A stretch of DNA of 64,000 bases from JAPYTK01 sp964401935. Its GTDB lineage: Bacteria; Myxococcota_A; Polyangia; Polyangiales; Polyangiaceae. Made by a program: the position numbers and the translations under genes. Positions 34,453 to 42,839 of the stretch are shown one piece after another. The stretch spans positions 11,029-75,028 of the forward strand of contig CAYOAL010000033.1 of NCBI GenBank assembly GCA_964401935.1, read 5' to 3'. Position 1 is the stretch's first letter; every line of letters starts with the position of its first letter. Under the pieces are notes generated by a model. The model was given only the letters and a program-made list of their open reading frames with translations, had not been told where the DNA came from and did no database searches.

Positions 34453-37101
34453 TCAGTCGGCGGCCTCCACTCGGATGGTGTGCGCCGGCTCCAACAGGTA
34501 GCCGTCCTCCGCCGTGAGCAGGATGTCGCGGAGACCCAGCTTGCGGAGGGTGGCGATGGCGACCCGCACGCGGGTGGCCGCGGAGTCGGGTTGAATGTTC
34601 TGCCCCGGCCACCCAATGCCGAAGAGCTCGGCGGCGCCGAGGGCCCGGCCTCGACGCTCCCCGTGGGCGCGAGCGAGGGCCCACAGGAGGCGGCGCAACG
34701 CGCTGCGGCGGCCGAGATCCACCCGTGACCCCGCGCGCGTGGTGAAGGCCCGCCCGTCGCGCTCGACCACGAGCACCGCCACGGGCTCGGTGCGACCGAG
34801 CGCACGGCCGAGGATGCGCAGCGCGAAGCGCGTGTCGAGGTTCGTCATGGCGACGCGTGCAGCGGCGGTGGCGCCTTCGCAGAGGGTGGCGTGGAACGTG
34901 GCCAACGCGTCGACGCGCGCGGGGCTCGCGAGACCGAGGGCGAGCTCGACGGTGGCCGCGTGCACCTCGAGGAGGAGTCGGGCCAGCCGTCCCGGGCTCT
35001 GGGCAGCGCACCGGCGCGCGCGCTCGAGCGCGACGAGAGCGAGCGGAGCGTTGTCGTCGAGCGCCTCGAGCGCAGCGCGACCCCCGTGCAACACCACCTG
35101 CGAGAAGGCCCGCGACACCGCCTCCACGGGGCGCTCACTCGCGACGTACCACCGGCGCGCGAGCTCGAGCTTCCCCCACTCGAGGTAGAGGCCGCCGCAG
35201 ATGGCAGCGTAGAAGCCCTCGTACTGCGGCTCGCCGGCCGCGGCGAAGCGCTCGATGGCGCGCTCGAGGAGCGCCTCGGCGCGCGCGAAGTCACCCAGAT
35301 CCTGCTCGAGCTGGGCGATGTTGGCGCGCCCGAGGGCGGCCAGCCAGCGCTCGCCGAGCTGCTCGCAGATGAGCACTGCCTCCTCGTTGAGCTGGCGGGC
35401 TGCCTCCACGTGACGAAAATCGCACGCGAGGCGGCCGAGGCATGCGGTGTTGATACCGCGAAGGCACGACGGCGGGTCGCGCGCGATGAGGAGCTCGGCG
35501 CGCTCGTGGGAGCGCTGGGCCCGCTCTGGCTCGCCGTTCTCGCGCTCGTAAATCCCGCGACGAACGAGCGCGGCGGCGCGCATCTCCGCCGACACGTCGA
35601 GCTTGTCGATCACCTCGTCGGCCTCGGCCCGCCCAGCGTCGAAGCGCCCACGAAGCACGAGCGCCTGTTGGCGTGCGAGGTGGACGACGGCCCGCACCGT
35701 CGGCTCGGGTGCGGGCTGCTCGTGGAGCACGGCTTCGAGCGCGCGCAAGAGCGCGTGCTCGGGGAGGGCACCGAGAAAGCACAGCGCGCTCGCGAGCTCG
35801 CCGCGCTGCGCCGACCGCTCCTCCGACGGAGGCTCTTCATCGAGGAAGCGGAGCGCAGCCAACATGTTGTCGGCGTCGTCGCGCACGCGGAGATCCGCCG
35901 CGCGAATGCTCGTGAGCAGGAGGCGTGCCCGGCAGAAGCGCGCGGCGAGGCTCGCGTAGCAGCGGGCATGCTCTCTCGCTACCCGCGTCCGAAGCTCGAC
36001 CTCGCCCTCCGCGAGCCGCGCCGCCGCAAACTGGCGGATGCTGAGGTAGAGGCCGAGGCGCCCGCCCGCGGCGTGAACGAGCGACTTGTCGCGCAAGGCA
36101 GCGATGCAGTCGATCACCGCCTCGTCTCCGAGCGCTCGCCCGAGCACGCGCTCCGCCGCTCCCAGCTCGAACGAACCGGCGAAGACCGAGCAACAGGCGA
36201 GCGCGCGCTGCTCGGGCGCACTCAACAGCTCCCACGACCAGGCGATGGCGTCCGCCAAGGTTCGGTGCCGCGCCGGCGCGCGTTTGCCGAGCGACAACAC
36301 CGAGCGCCCTTCGGAGAGGCGCTGCGCGAGCTCGGCGGCAGGGAGGATCCGCGTGCGCGCGGCGGCGAGCTCGATGGCGAGGGGGAGCCCGTCGAGGCGA
36401 CGCACGATCTCTGCGATGGCCTCGAGGTCATCGCTGGGCGCGGCGCCGGCGGCCTCCGCACGCAGCCGAAAGAGCGTCACCGCCGCCGACGCGGCGATCT
36501 CGCTCGCCTGTGCGCCGCGGGCGGGCACGCCCAGCGGCTCGAGCTCGATCACCTCCTCACCGTCGATCGCCAGCCGTTCCCGCGAGGTGACGAGAAACAC
36601 CACCTCGGGCGCCTCGCGCGACCACACCGACAACCACGGCGAGGCGCCCGTGAGCTGCTCGAAGTTGTCGAGGACCACCAGCGAGGGACCGAGCGTCGCG
36701 AGCAGCGGGCCCACGTCGGCAGGGCTTCCTCCCGGCTCACCCACGAGGGCCAAGAGCTGCAGCGCGAACTCCGCGTCCGTGCGCTGGTTGGACACGTCGC
36801 AGAACCACGCCTGCCGCGGTGGGAGCACGTCGAGCGCCCGCCGCCCGGTCGCCGCGCGAGGGACGCGTACCGAGGCGAGGTCTTCCGCGGTGACGCAGAA
36901 GGCCACCTGCTGGGCGAGGGTGGTCTTTCCGATGCCTGGGGGGCCGAGCAAGCTGATGAGGCGCGCGCCGCACGCGACGCGGTCGAGCACCCGCGCGAGC
37001 TCCGCGGTGCGACCCACGAACGCGCCGTGCTCGGCGCGCCGGGCCGGTGGCGGTGCCGGACGGCGACGGGGGACGAGGGTGAGCTCGGCGGGGGGAGACA
37101 T
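34453..37101 (-). CDS. STAND-type ATPase transcriptional regulator with C-terminal winged helix
   Basis: Residues about 25-330 form an NB-ARC/AAA-like ATPase with Walker A GPPGIGKT (53-60), Walker B LVVLDNFE (141-148), VTSRERL and GLPLAIELAAARTRIL, as in LuxR/AfsR-type ATPases. Residues about 340-760 are TPR-like helices. Residues about 790-882 form an OmpR-type winged helix (LGAAELFGIGWPGQ, RVRVAIATLRKLGL, DGYLLEP), an unusual C-terminal position. It should be a signal-gated activator. It diverges from the propeller/MauG operon across 88 nt that hold three TTAAC repeats, so that operon is the likely target. Confidence 0.87.
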   Translation of the reverse strand: MSPPAELTLVPRRRPAPPPARRAEHGAFVGRTAELARVLDRVACGARLISLLGPPGIGKTTLAQQVAFCVTAEDLASVRVPRAATGRRALDVLPPRQAWFCDVSNQRTDAEFALQLLALVGEPGGSPADVGPLLATLGPSLVVLDNFEQLTGASPWLSVWSREAPEVVFLVTSRERLAIDGEEVIELEPLGVPARGAQASEIAASAAVTLFRLRAEAAGAAPSDDLEAIAEIVRRLDGLPLAIELAAARTRILPAAELAQRLSEGRSVLSLGKRAPARHRTLADAIAWSWELLSAPEQRALACCSVFAGSFELGAAERVLGRALGDEAVIDCIAALRDKSLVHAAGGRLGLYLSIRQFAAARLAEGEVELRTRVAREHARCYASLAARFCRARLLLTSIRAADLRVRDDADNMLAALRFLDEEPPSEERSAQRGELASALCFLGALPEHALLRALEAVLHEQPAPEPTVRAVVHLARQQALVLRGRFDAGRAEADEVIDKLDVSAEMRAAALVRRGIYERENGEPERAQRSHERAELLIARDPPSCLRGINTACLGRLACDFRHVEAARQLNEEAVLICEQLGERWLAALGRANIAQLEQDLGDFARAEALLERAIERFAAAGEPQYEGFYAAICGGLYLEWGKLELARRWYVASERPVEAVSRAFSQVVLHGGRAALEALDDNAPLALVALERARRCAAQSPGRLARLLLEVHAATVELALGLASPARVDALATFHATLCEGATAAARVAMTNLDTRFALRILGRALGRTEPVAVLVVERDGRAFTTRAGSRVDLGRRSALRRLLWALARAHGERRGRALGAAELFGIGWPGQNIQPDSAATRVRVAIATLRKLGLRDILLTAEDGYLLEPAHTIRVEAAD

Positions 37102-37126
37102 CGGGGCGCGACCCAGCGTGCGTTCG

Positions 37127-37154
37127 TTAACGGTGAAGTTTAACGGACTTTAAC
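37127..37154. promoter_or_regulatory. Three TTAAC direct repeats in the divergent promoter region
   Basis: TTAACGG occurs at 37127-37133 and 37140-37146, and TTAAC(TGG) begins at 37150, giving spacings of 13 and 10 bp. OmpR-type winged helices, including SARPs, bind direct repeats about one helical turn apart, so this is the probable site for the adjacent STAND regulator. The assignment is inferred. Confidence 0.5.
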
Positions 37155-37189
37155 TGGCCGAGCGGGGTCGGTAACCGGATATTGCCGCC

Positions 37190-38383
37190 ATGCTCCAACG
37201 ACCTCTCTCCTTCCCCGCGACGGCGCGGCGTCCGCGCCGCCTGTCGCAGGTGGCGGCGCTCTTCATGCTCGCGTGGGGCGCCGGCTGCTCCGACGAACCG
37301 TCCGCCACCGAAGCGAGCGGAGGGGGGGGCCCGGGTGGAGGGGGCGCGGGTGGCACCGCCGGCGCGGGCGGGACCGACCTCCCCGGCTACGAGGAGGCGG
37401 TGAAGGCGGCGAGCTGGGTGAAGCTCGAGGCCGCGCCGAGCGTCACCGGGGGTCGCAAGAACGACGACATTTTCTTCATCGACGCGATGCGCGGCTTCCT
37501 CGCGAGCGGGCCGAGCGAGACGATCTTCGCCACCAGCGACGGCGGGCTGTCGTGGCAGCCGGCGTTCGAGCACGAAGGCACCTTCTTCCGAGCGCTCCTC
37601 TTCACCAACGAGCAGCGCGGCTTCGCGGGCAACCTCGGCGCGGGCCTCGTGCCCTCCGTCGACGATCCCACCGTGATCTACGCCACCGACGACGGCGGCG
37701 CGACCTGGTCGCCAGTCACCGACATCACCGGGCCCGCGCCGTCGGGGATCTGCAACTTCCACGCGGTCGACGCAGAGCACATCGTCGGCGTGGGGAGAGC
37801 GAACGGGCCCTCGCACCTTCTCCTGTCGAACGACGGTGGCGCATCCTTCGCGTCGCGCGATCTGGGCGCGTGGCTGCGGATGCCGATCGACGCGCGCTTC
37901 GTGTCTGCGACCGAGGGCATCGTGGCCGGCATGGGCAACGACACCCGCTGCACCATCGTGCGCACGACCGACGGCGGCGGCACCTTCGAGCCGGTGTTCA
38001 CCTCGCAGACGCTCGGGAGCCTCTGCTGGAAGCTCGACTTCCCGACCGCCGCGGTTGGCTTCGTGGCGGTGCAAGACACTGCCGGCGGCCCCGGCACCTT
38101 CGGCAAGACCACCGACGGTGGCCTCACGTGGGAAGAGCTACCCTTGCCCGTGATCGGCGGTTACGCCGCGATCGGCGTGGGCTTCATCACCGAGAACATC
38201 GGCTGGATGGTGTCGGCGGATCCGCAGGCGCCGGTGTACCGCACCCACGACGGCGGCATGAGCTGGCACGAGGAGCCCGTGCTCCGCGGCCCCATCAACC
38301 GCTTCCGCTTCGTGGATACGAACACCGCCTATGCGGCGGGGGGCGACGTGTACAAGCTCGAGGTGGACTACCAGGCGCCATGA
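37190..38383 (+). CDS. Lipoprotein with a sialidase/YCF48-like beta-propeller
   Basis: A signal peptide ends in AGC-S. A Gly-rich linker (about 40-65) leads into a beta-propeller with repeated Asp-box-like turns: TSDGGLSWQ, TDDGGATWS, SNDGGASFA, TTDGGGTFE, TTDGGLTWEE and THDGGMSWHEE. The count of about six or seven fits a six- or seven-blade propeller. Such folds bind glycans or assemble partner proteins. The stop overlaps the start of the thioredoxin-MauG gene, so the two proteins are made together, probably as partners on the outer face of a membrane. Confidence 0.86.
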   Translation: MLQRPLSFPATARRPRRLSQVAALFMLAWGAGCSDEPSATEASGGGGPGGGGAGGTAGAGGTDLPGYEEAVKAASWVKLEAAPSVTGGRKNDDIFFIDAMRGFLASGPSETIFATSDGGLSWQPAFEHEGTFFRALLFTNEQRGFAGNLGAGLVPSVDDPTVIYATDDGGATWSPVTDITGPAPSGICNFHAVDAEHIVGVGRANGPSHLLLSNDGGASFASRDLGAWLRMPIDARFVSATEGIVAGMGNDTRCTIVRTTDGGGTFEPVFTSQTLGSLCWKLDFPTAAVGFVAVQDTAGGPGTFGKTTDGGLTWEELPLPVIGGYAAIGVGFITENIGWMVSADPQAPVYRTHDGGMSWHEEPVLRGPINRFRFVDTNTAYAAGGDVYKLEVDYQAP

Positions 38384-40149
38384 ACGTGCGCCCGACCCAG
38401 CGAGCCCTGTCGACGTGGGCGCTCGCTGCCGCCCTCGTCGGCTGCGGCGGCGAGCGCGGCGACGCGGCGCACGACGCGAGCGAGTACCCCGATGGCCCGT
38501 ACGCGCTCGAGCGAGGCGCCGTGCTCCCCGACCTCCACTTCCCCGGAGTGGACGCGGACGGCTCCCCGACCACGCTCACCCTCGCCGACTTCTACACGCG
38601 CGAGCACGACGCCCTGTTGGTGGTGACGGTGAGCGGCGGGCTGTGGTGCGGCACCTGCCGTTGGCCGGCGGAAGCCGAGCTCTTCGAGCCCACGACCGCG
38701 GCGCGCGCACAGCGGCTCGATCTGGTGCTCGCCGACCGTGACAATGCCCCCGCCGACGCGGCAGCCGCCGCGGCGTGGAAGGAGGCCTTCGACGGTCTCG
38801 GCGCCGTGCCGGTGGGCGCCGATCCCGCCCACCACTTCGCCGCGCTGCTCGAAGATCCCTCGGCGCCGCTGCCCTGGTTCGTGCTCGTCGACACCCGCAC
38901 CATGCGGGTCCTCGACGCGATCACCGATTCCTCGCGGGCAGCGCTGGGCCACCGCGTGAGGAGCGCTCTCGCCGAGCGCGGAGTGTTGCCCGCGCCCCCG
39001 CCGCTCGAGGAGCCGCTCGTCGACGACATGTTCCGCGAACACGAGTGGGCGCTCCTCCAGCGCACCACGGTGCCGGGCGAGGCTCCGCCCGAGCCCAGCA
39101 ACGCCGTCGCGAGCTCGCCGGCCGCCGCCACCCTCGGCCGTGCGTTGTTCTTCGACGCCGGTCTGTCACCGAGCGGCCGGGTGTCTTGCGCGAGCTGCCA
39201 CCGGCCCGAGGCGCAGCTCAGCGACGGCCGCCCCCGCGCCGAGGGGGTGGGCCTCGGCGACCGCCGCACGCCGCCCATCGCCCTCTCCGCCCACGCGCGG
39301 TGGCAACACTGGGATGGCCGCGCCGACAGCCTCTGGGCGCAGGCGCTCGGACCGCTCGAGAACCCGCTGGAGATGGGCGCATCGCGGGCGTTCGTGGCTC
39401 GACGGGTGTTGACCGCCCACGGCGCGGCCTATCGCGCCGCGTTCCCCGACGCGCCGGCTCCCGACCCCCGGAGCTGGCCCCCCTCGGGCATGCCGGGAGA
39501 CTCCGCCTACGACGCGCTCCCGGCTGCCGAGCGGGAAGCCATCACACAGCTCTTCGTGCACGCCGGCAAGGCCATCGCCGCGTGGGAGCGCACGCTGACC
39601 GTCGCCGACAACCGCCTCGACGCGTACCTCGCCGGAGACCTCGATGCCCTCGACGCCGACGAGAAGTACGGCCTTCAGTTATTCGTGAAGAGCGGCTGCA
39701 TGCAGTGCCACTGGGGTCCCCGGCTCACCGACGACGCGTTTCACAACCTGCGCCTTCCTTCCGGACGCGCCGACGGCAGCGCCGATCCGGGCCGCAGCGA
39801 AGGGCTTCGCGCCTTCCGCGCGAGCGAGTTCAGGAGCGACGGCAGGTGGAGCGACGCCGGCGACGACGAGGTGACGGCGCGGGCCGAACGCGCGGAGCCC
39901 GACGCGTTGCTCGGCCAGTTCAAGACACCACCACTCCGCGGCGTGGCCGAGCTCGTCTTCTTCGGACACGGCGGCAGCGCCGGAGATCTCGCGAGCGTGA
40001 TGGAGTCGTACGGCTGGGGCGGCGTGCCCGCCGACGATCTGTCGAGCGCAGGGGAGCGCGAGCGCTGGCTCCCTCCCCTCAGCGAGACCGTGCAGTGGGG
40101 CCTGCTCCCTTTCCTCCGCGTCCTCACCGGCGAGCCGGTGCTCCGCTGA
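38380..40149 (+). CDS. Fusion: thioredoxin-like domain + di-heme cytochrome c peroxidase (MauG-type)
   Basis: A lipobox (ALVGC-G) anchors the chain. Residues about 45-210 form a TlpA/AhpC-type thioredoxin fold with WCGTC (CxxC at 90-93). Residues about 240-589 form a di-heme cytochrome c peroxidase/MauG domain with CASCH (270-274) and CMQCH (440-444), and family stretches LGRALFFDAGLSPSGRVSC, RRTPPIALSAHARWQHWDGR and FKTPPLRGVAELVFFGHGG. It could couple thiol chemistry to peroxide reduction or protein oxidation. It overlaps the propeller gene by ATGA. The fusion is read in one uninterrupted frame. Confidence 0.9.
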   Translation: MNVRPTQRALSTWALAAALVGCGGERGDAAHDASEYPDGPYALERGAVLPDLHFPGVDADGSPTTLTLADFYTREHDALLVVTVSGGLWCGTCRWPAEAELFEPTTAARAQRLDLVLADRDNAPADAAAAAAWKEAFDGLGAVPVGADPAHHFAALLEDPSAPLPWFVLVDTRTMRVLDAITDSSRAALGHRVRSALAERGVLPAPPPLEEPLVDDMFREHEWALLQRTTVPGEAPPEPSNAVASSPAAATLGRALFFDAGLSPSGRVSCASCHRPEAQLSDGRPRAEGVGLGDRRTPPIALSAHARWQHWDGRADSLWAQALGPLENPLEMGASRAFVARRVLTAHGAAYRAAFPDAPAPDPRSWPPSGMPGDSAYDALPAAEREAITQLFVHAGKAIAAWERTLTVADNRLDAYLAGDLDALDADEKYGLQLFVKSGCMQCHWGPRLTDDAFHNLRLPSGRADGSADPGRSEGLRAFRASEFRSDGRWSDAGDDEVTARAERAEPDALLGQFKTPPLRGVAELVFFGHGGSAGDLASVMESYGWGGVPADDLSSAGERERWLPPLSETVQWGLLPFLRVLTGEPVLR

Positions 40150-40217
40150 CGCCGCGCCCGCGCCCCCAGGCCACGGCAACGGCGCGTCGTTGCTCCCGCC
40201 CCCGTGATCGGTGGCCG

Positions 40218-41588
40218 TCACGAGATGGGCTTGATCTCCACCCGGAGCGCTCCGTCCGCCCCCCGCCGCGGCGGACCGTGCACGAGCGCTCGCCCCCCGT
40301 CGACGCCGAGGATCCCCGCCGTCGCCGCCGACAGCCACCGCGCGGTACGCTCGAGATCGTTGGCCCCGGCGCCGCCGCTCGCTACCTGGAGCGCATACCC
40401 GTCGCCCTCGGCCTCGAGCGAGGCGCCCAAGCTCTTCAGCGCCGCCGCGAGGAAGCTCCGCAGATCGGCCTTCGCCGCCGCGCGCAAGGCCGGCCCGCGC
40501 TCAATCGTGGCTGCCCATCGCCGCCACGCCAGCGAGGCCGCCCCCCCGAACACGTCTTCGAGGAAGAGGCCCGTGGTCGCGCCGAGGAGGGCGGCGAGGG
40601 CGCTGGCACCGGCCAGCTCCTCCGCGCGAGCGCCCTCGAGCCGCTGGAGCTCTGCGAGCGCACGCGCCTGCTCGTCGCGCTCGGCACCAAGCGCCGCGAC
40701 GCGTCGCTCGAGCGTCTTCACGGCGGCTTCCTGCTGCGCCAACGTTTCGCGTCGCTTCCGCTCGTCGCCCGCAACCCGAGCCTTCTCGGCGAGCTCGCCT
40801 CGGAGGTTCGCCACCTCGGCCTCGAGCCGCGCCGCGTGCGCCTCCACTTCGCTGCGGCTCGCCTCCAACGTCGCGAGCTCCGCGTTCTTGGCCTCGAGCT
40901 TCGCTGTCGCCTCCCGAGCCGCTCGTGTGGTGGCGCGCGCCGCCGCCTTGGCCGCGTCGCTCTGTTGCTTCTGAGCCTCCCTCACCGTGTCGAGCTCGGC
41001 GCGGGCGGCCGCGAGCTCGGCCGCGAGCTCGTCGCCACGACATGCGCTCGCCTCGCGCGCTGCATGGGCCGCCGCCACGACCTCGTCGCGCGCGGCGAGA
41101 GCGGCCGTGAGCTCGTCGCGCTCCTTCGCGTCGGCGAGCTGTCGACGCGCGAGCAGGCCGTTCTTCTGCTGCTCCGCCTTCAGCTGCTCGCGGCTCGCTT
41201 GTGCCGACTTCTCGAGCGCGTCGAGCCTTCTCTGCAGCGCATCGAGCTGCTCCCGGAGCGCGTCGCGCTCGGAGAGCACCGCGGCGGCCTCGGCCTCGAG
41301 CTTCAACTTCTCCGCGCCGAGGCGCTCGTACCCCTTCTCCGTCTTCCGCGCCCGGCGCTCTGTCTCGAGCGCACGCCTCTCGACGAGGGCGAGCGCCTCG
41401 ACGGCGCGCTCATGGGCCGCCCTCGAGCCCTCGAGCTCCTGCTCGAGCGCGGTCGCCGCGCTGCGCGTCGCTTCGAGCTCGGCGGTCAGCTCTTCGAGCC
41501 GCACCTCCACGCCGCTCCCGAACACTCGGCTCAGGAAGCCACCCTTCTTCTCACCAGCTTTGGGCTCGCCCTGTGGCTCGTCGGACAT
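40218..41588 (-). CDS. Long coiled-coil protein partner of the Roadblock gene
   Basis: Residues about 25-330 are an uninterrupted Ala/Glu/Leu/Arg coiled coil of roughly 300 residues. The C-terminal 110 residues form a small globular domain (GLFLEDVFGGAASLAWRRWAA, RSFLAAALKSLGASLEAEGDGYALQVASGG). There is no signal peptide or TM. It begins 2 nt after the Roadblock/LC7 gene ends, a clear operon. Coiled-coil proteins paired with Roadblock proteins in myxobacteria often belong to Ras-like GTPase polarity circuits. No GTPase gene is present here, so that role is inferred. Confidence 0.75.
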   Translation of the reverse strand: MSDEPQGEPKAGEKKGGFLSRVFGSGVEVRLEELTAELEATRSAATALEQELEGSRAAHERAVEALALVERRALETERRARKTEKGYERLGAEKLKLEAEAAAVLSERDALREQLDALQRRLDALEKSAQASREQLKAEQQKNGLLARRQLADAKERDELTAALAARDEVVAAAHAAREASACRGDELAAELAAARAELDTVREAQKQQSDAAKAAARATTRAAREATAKLEAKNAELATLEASRSEVEAHAARLEAEVANLRGELAEKARVAGDERKRRETLAQQEAAVKTLERRVAALGAERDEQARALAELQRLEGARAEELAGASALAALLGATTGLFLEDVFGGAASLAWRRWAATIERGPALRAAAKADLRSFLAAALKSLGASLEAEGDGYALQVASGGAGANDLERTARWLSAATAGILGVDGGRALVHGPPRRGADGALRVEIKPIS

Positions 41589-41590
41589 CG

Positions 41591-41956
41591 TCAGCTCGCC
41601 TCCGCCACCGGTTGGGTGGGGTCGTTCAGCGCCGACTGCAGCCGGCGCATGTGACTCAGCAAGAGCCCCGGCTGCACGTTGTTGCGCGCGAGGACGAGCA
41701 CGAAGCCGCGGGGGGTGCGTGCCACCATGACCAGGCGCTCACGAAAGTGACACATCATCGTGTCGAGCGCGCCGCTGTCGCAGTCGTGGCCGAACCGCTG
41801 CATCGCTCCCGCCACCAGCGCGAGGGTCGAGGCCGCCCGCTCCGGTGCTTCGAGGGCTCCGCTCAAGGTGGTCACGCGACCGTCCTCGTCGCTCAGGAGC
41901 ACCGCCTCGGCATAGGTCTGCATGCTCTGCATCAGCTCGTCGTCCACATGACCCAT
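41591..41956 (-). CDS. Roadblock/LC7-domain protein
   Basis: The 121-residue product fits the Roadblock/LC7 fold: an N-terminal helix (ELMQSMQTYAEAVLLSD), DGRVTTLSG, a long middle helix (ASTLALVAGAMQRFG) and strands LVMVARTPRGFVLVLARN before a last helix LLSHMRRLQSA. MglB, the best-known bacterial example, is a GAP for the polarity GTPase MglA. This copy is with a coiled-coil gene and no GTPase. It may modulate a GTPase encoded elsewhere. Confidence 0.75.
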   Translation of the reverse strand: MGHVDDELMQSMQTYAEAVLLSDEDGRVTTLSGALEAPERAASTLALVAGAMQRFGHDCDSGALDTMMCHFRERLVMVARTPRGFVLVLARNNVQPGLLLSHMRRLQSALNDPTQPVAEAS

Positions 41957-42242
41957 CCTTGATGTCCTCCCGCTCCTGGCCTTGGGGCCCGAAGACCGAC
42001 CGCCACGCTCGAGAGCGCCGCAAGGCGGCCCCGAGATGGTCGTCCCTAATGATTTTCACCGCTTCCTTCACGGGCACAAGGCTCCTTGCGGGGTGTACCG
42101 GGGACCCCTCGGGGTGACCGACGGAGCTCTCTGGGGGGTGACCGAGCCGCGCCGCGCGCGCCGCAACGGTCCACCGCGAGCGGCTCACCTACGTTCGCCA
42201 CGCGCTTCGTCGCTCCCCTCGACGCGCCGCCACGCTCGAGGC

Positions 42243-42839
42243 TCAGCGCAAGAATACGGCGCCGAGCGGGGCCATCGCCACGAAGCCGACCGCGCACCCG
42301 AGCCACGCGCGCGCGGTGCTCACCGAGAGCCGGCGTCGCACCGCGAGGGTGCCCACCCAAAGGCCCCACAGCGGCGCGAGCGGCGCGTAGAACCGAATCG
42401 CGCGCCCCATCGCCTCGAACCCGAAGGCCGCGAACAGCACCACGTCGACGGCCAGGAAGCCGAACACGAGCGGCGCCGCGTAGGCCACCCCGAGCACCGC
42501 GATCACGCCGTCGCGGGCTGGCCCTCGCGCGGCGCCGGCGACCCACGCCGCCACGCTCCCGAGCACCCACCACGACGCGAGCGTCACCGGCACCACGAAG
42601 AGCGACTGCCACAGGTAGTAGGCTGGCCGAGGAATCGGCAGCAGCACGAACGAGGGCGCGTGACCGCGGAGGTACAGCACCAGCGAGAACGCGGCCCAGA
42701 GCACCCCGAGCGTGAGCACCGCCCCGCCCCCCTGCCACACGGCGGGACGCTCACCGAGCGCGTCGGCGACGCGCGCCGGCGCGAAGAGCATCTGCACCAT
42801 CGTGCGCCAGCTCGAGTGCCACATCGCCCTGGCGGTCAT
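42243..42839 (-). CDS. Yip1-like polytopic membrane protein
   Basis: The 198-residue product has about five TM segments. The N-terminus (WHSSWRTMVQMLFAPARVADALGERPAVWQGGGAVLTLGVLW) matches the Yip1-family style seen in bacteria: an amphipathic start, a conserved small loop, then TM segments. The function of bacterial Yip1 proteins is unknown. The ATG overlaps the stop of the YdjM-like gene (ATGA). Confidence 0.68.
   Translation of the reverse strand: MTARAMWHSSWRTMVQMLFAPARVADALGERPAVWQGGGAVLTLGVLWAAFSLVLYLRGHAPSFVLLPIPRPAYYLWQSLFVVPVTLASWWVLGSVAAWVAGAARGPARDGVIAVLGVAYAAPLVFGFLAVDVVLFAAFGFEAMGRAIRFYAPLAPLWGLWVGTLAVRRRLSVSTARAWLGCAVGFVAMAPLGAVFLR

Noticed and set aside
34891..37143. A 750-codon open frame on the plus strand opposite the STAND regulator
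   Set aside because: Shadow frame caused by high GC; it has no domain, ribosome-binding site or signal, while the minus strand shows Walker motifs and a winged helix.
38775..41654. A 959-codon plus-strand frame across the MauG and coiled-coil genes
   Set aside because: Arg/Ala/Pro-rich low-complexity product crossing two well-supported genes; GC-driven artefact.
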